Positions 25,915 through 34,184 of a stretch of DNA of 64,000 nucleotides are shown piece after piece; within the stretch, counting starts at the first letter, position 1, and every line of letters starts with the position of its first letter. A program made the translations under genes and the position numbers. The notes beneath the pieces are model-generated. The model did no database searches. It was not told the DNA's origin and saw nothing but the letters and a program-made list of their open reading frames with translations. Source of the stretch: DATAWK01 sp036267255 (GTDB taxonomy: Bacteria > Acidobacteriota > Terriglobia > Terriglobales > Acidobacteriaceae); the NCBI GenBank assembly GCA_036267255.1, contig DATAWK010000032.1, positions 1 through 64,000 on the forward strand. Reading direction: 5' to 3'.

Positions 25915-26801
25915 CGGTTTCCCTTTCGAAGGAAGAGATCGCGGAATTGTTGGATCTCATAAGAAACTTTCACGCGCCAGAGCGTTCCGACGCTGTTGTC
26001 ATTCAGTCCGAATTCAGGGGAGAAACCAAGCGTAGGCCCGCGTGGGATGTTGAAGTCCACCGTAGGTCCGGCATATTGCGAGGTTTGTTTCAGTCCGAAA
26101 GTGTAGCGCGTGCCAAGACCACCGAAGAGTTCTGCTCCAGCAGAAAAATTCTGCCGGCAAAAAACACACGCCTTCGCGCTCGCTGCCGATGCCAGGGGCC
26201 GGCTTGTGCCGAGCGCATATCCAAACTCCCACGGCTCATTGGAGACATTTTTCTCGGCGATAAAATTTTCAGAGATATTCCAGCCATGCACATTGCTGGA
26301 GAGAATCAGCTTGCCTTCGATGGAACGCTCGATCAGCGGCTGGCTCTGCGAATTGTTCACCTGCAGATCGGAGATCGTGTGATTGCCCGTGATCTCCAGA
26401 AAACTTTTGTCCGCCTGGTTGACGTCTTCATACTCGACATACAGTACGGGATTGATGAAGTGTTCGGTTGGCAGCGGACGGAAGCGGTTCTCCCAACGAA
26501 ATCCAGTAAAGACCGTGGAGTCATTTTTTGTCGTCTGTCCCTGGACATACACTTCCGTGGTCCACCATGCAGTGGCGCCGTACTCAAACTCAAACGTCGA
26601 ACTATAGAAGGCATTCGCGTTTTTTGGAGAAGCCGTGGCGCCCTTCTGGGCAACTTCCAGGTTTCCCGGCTCCTCAAGAACTTGCGAGTAGGTAACGAAA
26701 TAAGGCGGCTCTTGCGCGAAGGCGTGGGGTGCGCCCAAAGTCAGCATTGTCACGGTCAGCGGAATCGCTGCTAACAACACTCGCCATGCTTGACAGATCA
26801 T
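25911..26801 (-). CDS. exported protein of unknown family, predicted beta-barrel, cytochrome operon partner
   Basis: 296 residues. Signal peptide at 1-29 (AFAQ). The remainder is dominated by alternating aromatic/polar strands (WWTTEVYVQG, FINPVLYVEYEDV, RYTFGLKQTSQYAG, LWRVKVSYEIQ), as in outer-membrane barrels, but it ends in KGNR rather than an aromatic residue. A CVFC pair (no histidine, so not a standard heme site) lies near 210. I do not recognise the family. Its stop overlaps the cytochrome c start (ATGA), so it probably works with the two cytochromes, for instance as their outer-membrane partner. Confidence 0.7.
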   Translation of the reverse strand: MICQAWRVLLAAIPLTVTMLTLGAPHAFAQEPPYFVTYSQVLEEPGNLEVAQKGATASPKNANAFYSSTFEFEYGATAWWTTEVYVQGQTTKNDSTVFTGFRWENRFRPLPTEHFINPVLYVEYEDVNQADKSFLEITGNHTISDLQVNNSQSQPLIERSIEGKLILSSNVHGWNISENFIAEKNVSNEPWEFGYALGTSRPLASAASAKACVFCRQNFSAGAELFGGLGTRYTFGLKQTSQYAGPTVDFNIPRGPTLGFSPEFGLNDNSVGTLWRVKVSYEIQQFRDLFLRKGNR

Positions 26802-26894
26802 CTCTTGCCTTTCAGGCTGAATTTTGAGTTGAACGCCTGTGGGCAGAGACTTATAGTGAGGTCATCTGCAGTCCATCAGACTGTAGGTGTTTTC

Positions 26895-26937
26895 CAGATC
26901 CTCGCGAACTCCGCCAAGAGTTTCTCGCGAGGATCTG
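26895..26937. other. perfect 13-bp inverted repeat (hairpin)
   Basis: CAGATCCTCGCGA at 26895-26907 and its complement at 26925-26937 with a 17-base loop, in the leader region of the cytochrome operon. A T-run is weak (GCTTTT on plus), so the role could be a leader structure or a terminator. Confidence 0.45.
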
Positions 26938-26965
26938 GGCTGCTTTTCAATCCAAGACTGTTTCG

Positions 26966-26984
26966 GTCGTACTTAATGTACGAC
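26966..26984. promoter_or_regulatory. palindromic operator candidate
   Basis: GTCGTAC-TTAAT-GTACGAC, followed at 26992 by a third half-site GTCGTA. The ATGTAC-GACAT core is loosely like PadR-type ATGT/ACAT sites, but no regulator gene is adjacent, so the assignment is open. Confidence 0.4.
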
Positions 26985-27407
26985 ATATTTAGTCGTATTT
27001 GCAACCCTTTTGGCTGCAATATCTACTGCTAGATTGAAAAATGCAACAATTCCCTGGCAGCCAACTCCGATTTGCCTGAAAGCCCCTCCGATGAAGGACC
27101 ATTCGAGCAGCATTTGCCCTGAACAGAAGATTATCGATTTCCTCTATCCCAGGTTCCCAGGCATTCCCTCTGGAGGAAATTCGCTCGTTCACCCAAACTG
27201 TCGAACAGGCAAATCTGTTTTCGCAGGGCTACGGGTAGCGTTTGTACCTCTTTGGTACACGGCTTCTCTTTGCAAGCAGCCAAAAACTTGTTCCCACTGA
27301 GAGGAAGTTTTTGTATCTTTATCCCAGTCAGCTTCCGCTAGGATTGCTGGTTTCATGTTCCGCGGTCTGCGAGTACCCACCCTCCTTCGATCTGAAAGGT
27401 TGTCGCT

Positions 27408-29735
27408 ATGACCCTGAAATCGCTCATTTCCCTCCCATGCGATGTCGCCTATAGGCAACACGGCATCGCGAAGAACTTGCTTGGATCAGCATGCATCGCT
27501 CTTATTTTTGGGCTTTGCATCGGGTGCGGCAGTAGCAGCAAAATGGGCAGTACTACCGGAACCGGGTCTCCCACAGTCACTCCGGTAGCGGCAACGACAC
27601 TGGTACTCAGCACAACGTCCTTCAACTTTGGCAATACCGTTGTCACAACTGTGTCCACCAAGACCGTGGCTACGGTGACAAATTCCGGCAGCTATCCCGC
27701 CACCCTGAATCTGGTTATGAGTGGGAACTCCGCCTTCTCTGTTGTAGCGGCCCAGTCCTGTGGAACCCAATTAGCCTCCATGGCCAGCTGCAATATCGTC
27801 GTCGCCTATGCGCCGACTGTCGTTTCCACTCCAGCGACGCAGACCGCTTCGTTGAATTTGAATCCAGGAGGCGTGCAGCCGGGCACGTCCCTGGCGATCA
27901 ATTTCTCCGGAATTTCCACACCGGCAACAACGACCTTGACGCTAAGTAGCAGTTCCTTTAATTTCGGCGATGCCCTGGTCGGCGCCGTACAGACGCAGAC
28001 CGTCGCCAAGGTAACGAATTCCGGCAACTTCCCAGCTACCTTGAATCTGGCTGTAACCGGAAACGCTGCCTTTACTGTTGTAACCAATCAATCTTGCGGA
28101 GCTCAATTGGCTGCAATGGTGAGCTGCAATATCGTGGTGAGCTACGCGCCCACAACCAGCTCCATTCCAGCCACCCAAACCGCAGTGGTGAATTTGAATC
28201 CTGGCAATGTACAGCCGGGTGCGCCGTCCGCAGTCAACCTCTCTGGAATTTCAGCCGTGCTCGCTCCCGGAGTGGTCACAGCAACGAATAATCCTCAAGT
28301 GGCGCAGTACACCATTACTCCGCCCTTCGCAGGAAATGTCACGATCTCGTTCGGCCAAACAACCGCATACGGATTGCAAACCTTCACACTACCTACGCCC
28401 GTGGGCGGTGGCCCCGTCAGTATTTACGTCGCCGGCATGCTGGGGAACACGACCTATCACATGCAGGCTACCATTCAGTTTTCCAATGGAATAACCGGCA
28501 CCGACATCGATCACACCTTTACAACGGGAAGCTACCTTCCAAGCCAGATTCCGAACATCGTGGCCACTACCAGCCCGGGAATGACCCCACAACCTGGAAT
28601 AGAAATGCTCAATCCAGTGGAGTCGACGTCAGAAAACCTAGTTGCAACGGATTTGTCCGGCCATGTCATCTGGGCCTATATCCCACCTGCTCCGATTGCC
28701 CCAGCCACGGCTTGGCCCATCAAGCAATTGGCCAACGGAGATTACATCGCCCTCATCAGTACCGTGGTTGGTGCACCGTCCGTCGGAGAGCTCAACCTGA
28801 TCCGGGAATTCGATCTGGCAGGAAACACGGTCAAAGAGATTTCCATGACCGATCTCAACGCCAAACTGGCCACGTTCAGCCCCGGTCTTTCCCTGGGGGT
28901 GTTCAATCATGACATCACCGTGCTGCCCAACGGACATTGGCTGGTGCTCGCTGGCACGCAAAAGAGTGTCATCCTGACTGGCGATACCACACCCACAACC
29001 GTCGATGGAGATGTGGTCGTCGATCTCGATACCAACCTGGATCCTGTTTGGGTCTGGAACGGATTCGACCATCTGGATGTCAACCGGCATCCCTGGATGT
29101 TCCCCGATTGGACCCATGCCAATGCGATTCTCTATTCCAAAGATGATGGCAACTTGCTGATCTCCTTGCGCCATCAGAACTGGGTTATCAAGGTGGATTA
29201 CAACAACGGTGCTGGGGACGGACATGTCATTTGGCATTTGGGTGCGCCGCTCCCAGGAGAGACTCCGGATTTCACTCTCAAGGGCGGAACCAGTCCCGTG
29301 GACTGGCAATATGCGCAACACGGCCCTTCGTTTACCACAACCAACACCACGGGAATCTTCGGTCTGGTATTGATGGACAACGGCGATGACAGGATGTTTT
29401 CCAGCACCTCCAGTCCGGCCACGTGTGGCGCTGTAGGCGCACCCTGTTACTCCACCATCCCGGTGTTTCAGATCAATGAGACAACCATGACCGCTACGCT
29501 CATCTTCCACCAGAAGCTGGCTGCCAATCTGTACAACTTCTTCGGCGGCAACGCTCAAATGCTGGCCAATGGCAACATTGAGTATGACCTGTGCGGCTTA
29601 AGCCCGGAATCCTCACAAATCTTTGAAGTCACCAATTCAAGCACGCCGCAAACCGTATGGAACCTGAAGCTTCCATCTTCTTATATGTATCGCGGTTTCC
29701 GTCTGCCCAGTCTCTACCCAGGCGTCCAGTGGTAG
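27408..29735 (+). CDS. arylsulfotransferase (ASST)-like lipoprotein with tandem choice-of-anchor repeats
   Basis: 775 residues; AAAGG lies upstream. A hydrophobic leader ends in IGC40, a likely lipid attachment. Two similar beta-sandwich repeats of about 105 residues follow (roughly 62-168 and 170-282), each with TxSFNFG at the start and the CG-x-Q-L-A-x-M-x-SCNIVV motif, as in choice-of-anchor D domains. The C-terminal 490 residues have arylsulfotransferase propeller features: FNHDITVLPNG, DWTHANAI, LRHQNWVIKVD and QHGPS, containing candidates for the active-site histidines. ASST moves sulfate between phenols. The gene is alone, with a hairpin terminator after it. Confidence 0.75.
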   Translation: MTLKSLISLPCDVAYRQHGIAKNLLGSACIALIFGLCIGCGSSSKMGSTTGTGSPTVTPVAATTLVLSTTSFNFGNTVVTTVSTKTVATVTNSGSYPATLNLVMSGNSAFSVVAAQSCGTQLASMASCNIVVAYAPTVVSTPATQTASLNLNPGGVQPGTSLAINFSGISTPATTTLTLSSSSFNFGDALVGAVQTQTVAKVTNSGNFPATLNLAVTGNAAFTVVTNQSCGAQLAAMVSCNIVVSYAPTTSSIPATQTAVVNLNPGNVQPGAPSAVNLSGISAVLAPGVVTATNNPQVAQYTITPPFAGNVTISFGQTTAYGLQTFTLPTPVGGGPVSIYVAGMLGNTTYHMQATIQFSNGITGTDIDHTFTTGSYLPSQIPNIVATTSPGMTPQPGIEMLNPVESTSENLVATDLSGHVIWAYIPPAPIAPATAWPIKQLANGDYIALISTVVGAPSVGELNLIREFDLAGNTVKEISMTDLNAKLATFSPGLSLGVFNHDITVLPNGHWLVLAGTQKSVILTGDTTPTTVDGDVVVDLDTNLDPVWVWNGFDHLDVNRHPWMFPDWTHANAILYSKDDGNLLISLRHQNWVIKVDYNNGAGDGHVIWHLGAPLPGETPDFTLKGGTSPVDWQYAQHGPSFTTTNTTGIFGLVLMDNGDDRMFSSTSSPATCGAVGAPCYSTIPVFQINETTMTATLIFHQKLAANLYNFFGGNAQMLANGNIEYDLCGLSPESSQIFEVTNSSTPQTVWNLKLPSSYMYRGFRLPSLYPGVQW
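27590..28255 (+). repeat. tandem coding repeat of about 320 bases, two copies
   Basis: The two choice-of-anchor-like domains of the ASST-like gene. Their nucleotide sequences are clearly similar, for example AATTCCGGCA in both and the TGCAATATCGT segment near 27790 and 28126. The second copy begins near 27925. Internal gene duplication. Confidence 0.65.
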
Positions 29736-29747
29736 ATACGAAAATGG

Positions 29748-29782
29748 AACGGCATAGGACTGCTCTTGATTCCTATGCCGTT
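29748..29782 (+). terminator. hairpin after the ASST-like gene
   Basis: AACGGCATAGGA (29748-29759), 11-base loop, exact complement (29771-29782), beginning 13 bases after the stop codon. Only a short T-run (TTT) follows. A second hairpin, CGATATCAGC/GCTGATATCG at 29869-29899, lies further on and may end the minus-strand gene. Confidence 0.6.
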
Positions 29783-30026
29783 TCACCCGTCAACAGCGTT
29801 GCAAACGCCAACATCCTGCTGCAGTAGCGTTACAAAATTTTCTCTACGCGTGCGCAACGATCGGCTATCGATATCAGCATCCTTCCAACGCTGATATCGG
29901 CCTTCAGAACCCGGGCACGAATTGCGAATGTATTGTATGTCGGCGTGTTCGCGCTTCCGCACCCAACGCCCTCGCTAGCCAGCAGATGACACCCTGCACA
30001 GGTTTCCTGCAAATGGCAGTCGATCT

Positions 30027-30443
30027 CTACTGCGTTGCGCGTCTGCCCGAAGTAATTTCGAGCGCAGAATTCGCCGGAGAATGAGCAGAGCGTGCGGCCA
30101 GCCGCAGCAATCTGCGCGAAGTCCGCAGGAAAACTTCAGGACCTTCTGTCCAGTCAATGCCGCTGTCGAAGGGAATGCCTGCCCTGCCCGTCGCAGCCAC
30201 AGGCGAACCGAGATGCAGAATCTTAGCACCCAGCCAGCGCTGGCGAAAAATATCTGCCACTTGGATAGCCTGTTCAGCGGTAAGAGTGTGACCGATCACC
30301 AGCAGGTCAAATCGTTGCTCTCCTGCAAGCTGGATTCCGGTAGCAATATCGGCAGAAGTGATTTCTGCTCCCGTCTTGCGCAGCAGAATTTCCCGTGTAA
30401 CCCGCAATCCTTCATCTGCACAAATGGAAAGAATTTTAGCCAT
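30027..30443 (-). CDS. degenerate receiver-domain protein
   Basis: 138 residues from ATG 30443, chosen for GGAG 8 bases upstream; an in-frame ATG at 30455 is possible. The sequence follows the CheY-like receiver pattern: KILSICADEG, a helix, then DLLVIGHTL, and KILHLGSP. At the position where phosphorylated receivers have Asp (after VI), there is Gly-His, so the phospho-acceptor seems missing. The C-terminus (100-138) is Arg/Ser/Ala-rich. Such stand-alone pseudo-receivers act by protein contacts rather than phosphorylation. It lies downstream of a Crp/Fnr gene on the same strand, with a palindrome in front. Confidence 0.7.
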   Translation of the reverse strand: MAKILSICADEGLRVTREILLRKTGAEITSADIATGIQLAGEQRFDLLVIGHTLTAEQAIQVADIFRQRWLGAKILHLGSPVAATGRAGIPFDSGIDWTEGPEVFLRTSRRLLRLAARSAHSPANSALEITSGRRATQ

Positions 30444-30459
30444 AGTCGGCTCCATATAT

Positions 30460-30473
30460 TTACGACGTCGTAA
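30460..30473. promoter_or_regulatory. perfect 14-bp palindrome before the receiver-like gene
   Basis: TTACGACGTCGTAA ends 17 bases upstream of the start codon. Its position and symmetry suit a repressor site overlapping the leader. Confidence 0.45.
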
Positions 30474-30657
30474 TTTCCAAACCGCAAATATTGCAGCAAT
30501 ACCAATTTGAATTGATGTTGTTATGGCTTTCTTAACAAATGCCCCGATTACAGAACATAGACTGTAATTCTTGGGGAATAGTTGCAACGAAGCTGATCTT
30601 TTTTTACCGAATAAGACTATTGTTTTCTGTACGCTGCATAACATAATTGTAAAAAAA

Positions 30658-31389
30658 TTAGCGTATGCGAAAAACATCCAGATAGTGATCTCGGACGATG
30701 TGATAACACTCGCAGGCCATCTGTTCCAGGCGATCGCGATCCACAATCTGGATTCTTCCCCGTGTGTATCGAATCATGCCAAGTGTCTGCAATTTTCCCG
30801 CCGCCACGGTTACCGACGAGCGCCGGGAGCCGAGCATCTGCGCCAGAAACTCCTGCGTAAGATCCAGGCTTTCTGATTGTGTGCGATCCGCTGACATCAG
30901 CATCCAGCGCGCCAGTCGCGCCTCTACCTCATGCATTCGGTTGCAAAGCACCGATTGTGATATCTGTACCAGCTGCGTATAGAGAAAAGCATGGACCAGT
31001 TGGAGTAGACGACCGCCCTTGGCAAATTCTGCCTGCAAAATCGAAGCTTTGATACGATACCCCGATCCTGCCATTTGCATCATTGACAGATGAGGAAAGT
31101 TCTCCTGGCCCAGCAGAATCGCCGCTCCTGCTATGCCTTCATACCCCACCACACCCACTTCGACAGAATCACCTTCCAACGTGAATGCGTCCATTGAGAC
31201 AAGTCCGTGATTCACAAAATAAATAAATTCCACCACCTGCTTGGGTTCCAGCAAGCGCAGTCCACGCGGCAGCTCCATCGGCACAAGGTGGGGCAATAAA
31301 GCATTCAACTGATCGTCCGGTAAACCGCAAAGGATGAGATTCCTTATTTGCACGCGTGCAAGCGTGGGTGCTAGGGTCGGCGGTGTCAT
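30658..31389 (-). CDS. Crp/Fnr-family transcriptional regulator
   Basis: 243 residues from ATG 31389 (GGGAG 7 bases upstream). N-terminal cyclic-nucleotide-binding-like beta barrel (about 30-140; GVVGYEGIAGAAILLG is the phosphate-binding-cassette region) without the Arg-Ser pair typical of cAMP binding. C-terminal winged helix (about 165-235), LTQEFLAQMLGSRRSSVTVAAGKLQ. No cysteine cluster for an Fe-S centre. The ligand is unknown. It lies about 215 bases before the receiver-like gene on the same strand; the two may form a unit. Confidence 0.85.
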   Translation of the reverse strand: MTPPTLAPTLARVQIRNLILCGLPDDQLNALLPHLVPMELPRGLRLLEPKQVVEFIYFVNHGLVSMDAFTLEGDSVEVGVVGYEGIAGAAILLGQENFPHLSMMQMAGSGYRIKASILQAEFAKGGRLLQLVHAFLYTQLVQISQSVLCNRMHEVEARLARWMLMSADRTQSESLDLTQEFLAQMLGSRRSSVTVAAGKLQTLGMIRYTRGRIQIVDRDRLEQMACECYHIVRDHYLDVFRIR

Positions 31390-31721
31390 ATTGCACTCCC
31401 ATAGGCGGAATATTCTCACTCTGCGAAGAGAGGCGGCCGCGTCGCGTAGCATAAATTGGGGTCTACTATGTCGGAGTGTAGTCTTACCAACATGCATTGT
31501 ATGTCCTGTACCGTACGCAATATCAACACTTTACCGTGGGGTCAACGCTGCCTTTTCGAACCCTTTGCTTCTGCCATTTCGCAGTTATGCAAATTTGAGC
31601 CTAAAAACTGACCCACAAATTGGTCCGTTTGTTCGGTTCCCAGGCATCGGAAATCGTGCCCGGCCGCTGCTGGAGCGAGAATGGCAAGGAATGATATATT
31701 TGGGATTGCGTACGTCTCCAA
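31390..31721. other. intergenic region before the tRNA gene
   Basis: 332 bases between the divergently placed Crp/Fnr gene and tRNA-Leu. The only site worth mention is TATATT at 31695-31700, a possible -10 for the tRNA; no convincing -35 or other structure was seen. Confidence 0.4.
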
Positions 31722-31806
31722 GCGGAAGTGGTGAAATTGGCAGACACACCATCTTGAGGGGGTGGCGCCGAAAGGCATAGGGGTTCAAGTCCCCTCTTCC
31801 GCACCA
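31722..31806 (+). tRNA. tRNA-Leu (anticodon GAG)
   Basis: Acceptor stem GCGGAAG (31722-31728) pairs with CTTCCGC (31796-31802), discriminator A, encoded CCA at 31804-31806. Anticodon loop TTGAGGG with GAG at 31756-31758, stem CCATC/GGTGG; a long variable arm (class II) and T-arm GGGGTTCAAGTCCCC confirm leucine type. Decodes CUC/CUU. Confidence 0.96.
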
Positions 31807-31905
31807 AGCAATACCAGGCAAACCGGATATCGAAACGATTTCCTGAAAATTCCTGCGTATCCGGCCCGGAGCACCTCATTCCGGCCGCGCAGAAAGTAGC
31901 TTTAA

Positions 31906-32220
31906 ATGATTATTTTCTTTACCGTCCTACACGTTATTGTGTGTTTCGTGCTGATTGGCGTCATTCTGCTGCAACAGGGCACCAGTGCCGACCTGGCGGG
32001 CGCTTTTGGCGGCCAGGGTTCGCAGACCGCCTTCGGCCCGCGCGGAACCACCAATCTGTTGACGAAGGTCACCACCTGGTGCGCCATCCTTTTTGCGATC
32101 ACATCGATCAGTCTGACCGTGCTGGTAGCACGTCGTAGCACCGGGCACTCCGTACTGCAGGGGATTCACTCCGCACCAATCTCCTCCACCGGCAGCCCTG
32201 CTGTCCCAAAAAAGAATTAG
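31906..32220 (+). CDS. secG: preprotein translocase subunit SecG
   Basis: 104 residues. Two membrane helices (about 1-22 and 52-74) joined by a Gly-rich cytoplasmic loop QGTSADLAGAFGGQGSQTAFG, the SecG signature. A hydrophilic tail of 30 residues follows. It is part of the SecYEG channel in the inner membrane. It lies 100 bases after the tRNA-Leu gene, a common bacterial arrangement, and may be co-transcribed with it. Confidence 0.93.
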   Translation: MIIFFTVLHVIVCFVLIGVILLQQGTSADLAGAFGGQGSQTAFGPRGTTNLLTKVTTWCAILFAITSISLTVLVARRSTGHSVLQGIHSAPISSTGSPAVPKKN

Positions 32221-32269
32221 CACACCTCTCAGGCATGCGCGGGAGAGCATCCATCTCGCGCCTCATTCT

Positions 32270-32905
32270 ATGATTCACGAGATTCTTCCCGTCGGCGCGC
32301 TGGCATGCAACTGCAGCATTCTCGGCGACGAAAGTACGCATAAGGCCACAGTCATCGATCCCGGCGATGACATCGCCGACATCGTCTGCCTGCTTGAAAA
32401 ACATCAACTTACAGTGGAACAGATCATTGTCACCCATGCGCACATCGATCACGTAGGCGGCGCTGTGCGATTGAAAAAGCTGACCGGCGCACCCATCTAT
32501 ATGAACCAGCATGACCTGCCGCTCTTGAAAATGATGGACACACAGGCGGGATGGCTCGGCATCGCGACGCCGGAAGTCCAATCTCCAGATGTAAGCGCAG
32601 ACGACGGTCTGCAACTGATCGCCGCCGGACAAACGGCGCACGTTCTGCACACGCCGGGGCATACCCAGGGCAGCATCTGCCTACATTTACCGGAACAGCA
32701 TTTATTGCTGGCCGGGGACACCCTCTTTGCCGGTTCGATTGGCCGCACGGACCTGCCCGGTGGTGATCTCCGCAGTATCCTGCAATCGCTGCACAATCGC
32801 GTGATGCTGCTGCCGGACGAAACCCGTGTCATTCCGGGCCATGGCTCTGCAACCACCATCGGCCATGAACGCGAAACCAATCCTTTTCTTGTACGGAGCA
32901 CGTAG
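32270..32905 (+). CDS. MBL-fold hydrolase, glyoxalase II/YcbL-like
   Basis: 211 residues. Zinc motif H56-A-H58-I-D60-H61, then HTPGHTQGSICLHL, AGDTLFAGSIGRTDLPGGD and final PGHG histidine, the full glyoxalase II-like set. The short length and IGRTD motif match the YcbL/type II subgroup, which hydrolyses thioesters such as S-lactoylglutathione or related compounds. Cytoplasmic. It starts 49 bases after secG, probably on the same transcript. Confidence 0.88.
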   Translation: MIHEILPVGALACNCSILGDESTHKATVIDPGDDIADIVCLLEKHQLTVEQIIVTHAHIDHVGGAVRLKKLTGAPIYMNQHDLPLLKMMDTQAGWLGIATPEVQSPDVSADDGLQLIAAGQTAHVLHTPGHTQGSICLHLPEQHLLLAGDTLFAGSIGRTDLPGGDLRSILQSLHNRVMLLPDETRVIPGHGSATTIGHERETNPFLVRST

Positions 32906-32917
32906 GCCTGCTGTGTA

Positions 32918-34117
32918 CTATCCGTTGGCCCGAAAGAATTTTGCTAGCCGCGTAATTCCTTCCTGAAACTCTGCAAGGGGCGGCAACAGGCTGACCACAA
33001 TCCAACCTTCTCCAGCAAGGCCATAAAAATGCCCCGGATGCACCAGGACCCGTTCCGTCTCCAGCAGTCGAATCGCTGCTGCCTCTACGGACTCTAGCGC
33101 TGGAATCCGCAAGACGGCATACCAGCCGGCTTCCATCACCAGGCGCGACACCACCGGCTGTTGCTGTAACACATCATCCAAGGCTGCAAGATTCTCCCGC
33201 ACGCGGGCGAGGATTTGCCTCTGCATGTCGTGTCGTGTGGCCAGCATGCCCGGCAAGGCATGCTGGATTGGTGCATTCATGGAAAGAAACGTATCGGAAA
33301 TCACTTCCAGCCGCGCCATCGCCTCCTGCAAAAGACCTTCCGGTCCCCGGCAAACCAGCCATGCCGCCTTCATCTGCGGCAGCGCGGCCACCTTGCTCAG
33401 ACCGCTTAAGACAAAGGTCAATCCAGGGTGATTTCCCGTTATAAAGCTTTGTGCGCTATCTAATGCGTTACTTGAGGTATTTGCTCTATAATCAAGAAAA
33501 ACTTCATCTACAATGAGTGCCAATCCATGCTGTTTGCAGACTTCTTCGAGGTCCATCCTCTCAGCTCTTTTGGTGAAATGTCCCGTAGGATTGTTGGGTT
33601 GGACGACGACAATGGCGCGTGTTCTTGCCGTAATACAGGTCCGCAGTGCGGCGACATCCAGATGCCAGCCGTGGTCGTAAAAGAGCGGATACGGCACCAA
33701 TCGGATATTGTCGAGATCGGCCAGGAACTCAAAGAGCGGATAGCTTGGCTGGGCTACCAGAACCTCGTCGCCGGAATCGCACAGCAATCGAAACAGAAAA
33801 CTGTAGGCCTCGCTGGTGCTGGTCGTCAGTACAACGTGCGACGGATCAAGAGCGACGCCCGTCTCTTCCCTGTAATATCCAGCAACGGCTTCGCGCGCGT
33901 GGCGCAGACCCCGCGGATCCGGTTCATACGTCAAAAATTCTGGATTGTGGAGCAGGCCGAGCAGACGTTCCTCGTCATAAACAAAACCGCAAGTCGTCGG
34001 GTTGGAAGCCGTCAAATCGAAGATCGCCTGCCCTTGTGCGTATGCCTTGCGCAGGGCTGCAGCGTAGGCTGTCTCCCGCAGATTCCATTGTGCGCGCGCA
34101 GAAAATTGTGGCAGCAT
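32918..34117 (-). CDS. PLP-dependent aminotransferase class I/II
   Basis: 399 residues from ATG 34117, chosen because GGAG is upstream and LPQFSARAQWNL matches the usual beginning of this family; an in-frame ATG at 34183 directly after the GH16 stop is possible. Fold-type I features: FDLTASNPTTCGF, TTSTSEAYSFLF for the cofactor, QPNNPTGHF, and PLP lysine in LSGLSKVAALPQMK. Similar proteins are annotated as alanine or aspartate transaminases; the substrate is uncertain. Read in the same direction as the GH16 gene upstream. Confidence 0.88.
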   Translation of the reverse strand: MLPQFSARAQWNLRETAYAAALRKAYAQGQAIFDLTASNPTTCGFVYDEERLLGLLHNPEFLTYEPDPRGLRHAREAVAGYYREETGVALDPSHVVLTTSTSEAYSFLFRLLCDSGDEVLVAQPSYPLFEFLADLDNIRLVPYPLFYDHGWHLDVAALRTCITARTRAIVVVQPNNPTGHFTKRAERMDLEEVCKQHGLALIVDEVFLDYRANTSSNALDSAQSFITGNHPGLTFVLSGLSKVAALPQMKAAWLVCRGPEGLLQEAMARLEVISDTFLSMNAPIQHALPGMLATRHDMQRQILARVRENLAALDDVLQQQPVVSRLVMEAGWYAVLRIPALESVEAAAIRLLETERVLVHPGHFYGLAGEGWIVVSLLPPLAEFQEGITRLAKFFRANG

Positions 34118-34184
34118 CGAACTCCATGGGACAGCATCAGGCTCTATTGGGCGATGGCTATGCCCGCGGGAGCCTTCTCCCATC

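Larger units (their letters stand above)
26802..27407. other. 606-base divergent regulatory region
   Basis: Between the cytochrome operon (minus) and the arylsulfotransferase-like gene (plus). It holds a 13-bp inverted repeat (26895-26937), a 19-base palindromic site (26966-26984) with a further half-site GTCGTA at 26992-26997, and a GTACC/GGTAC repeat around 27244-27258. No frame in it resembles a known protein. Confidence 0.6.

Noticed and set aside
29830..30012. Minus-strand 60-codon frame with CAGCH, a heme-binding motif
   Set aside because: No signal peptide and no clear ribosome site; the motif alone in a short frame is weak evidence, and it lies over a hairpin.
31455..31490. Possible BlaI-type operator CTAC...GTAG upstream of the Crp/Fnr gene
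   Set aside because: Only 4 bases in each arm match, which is expected by chance.
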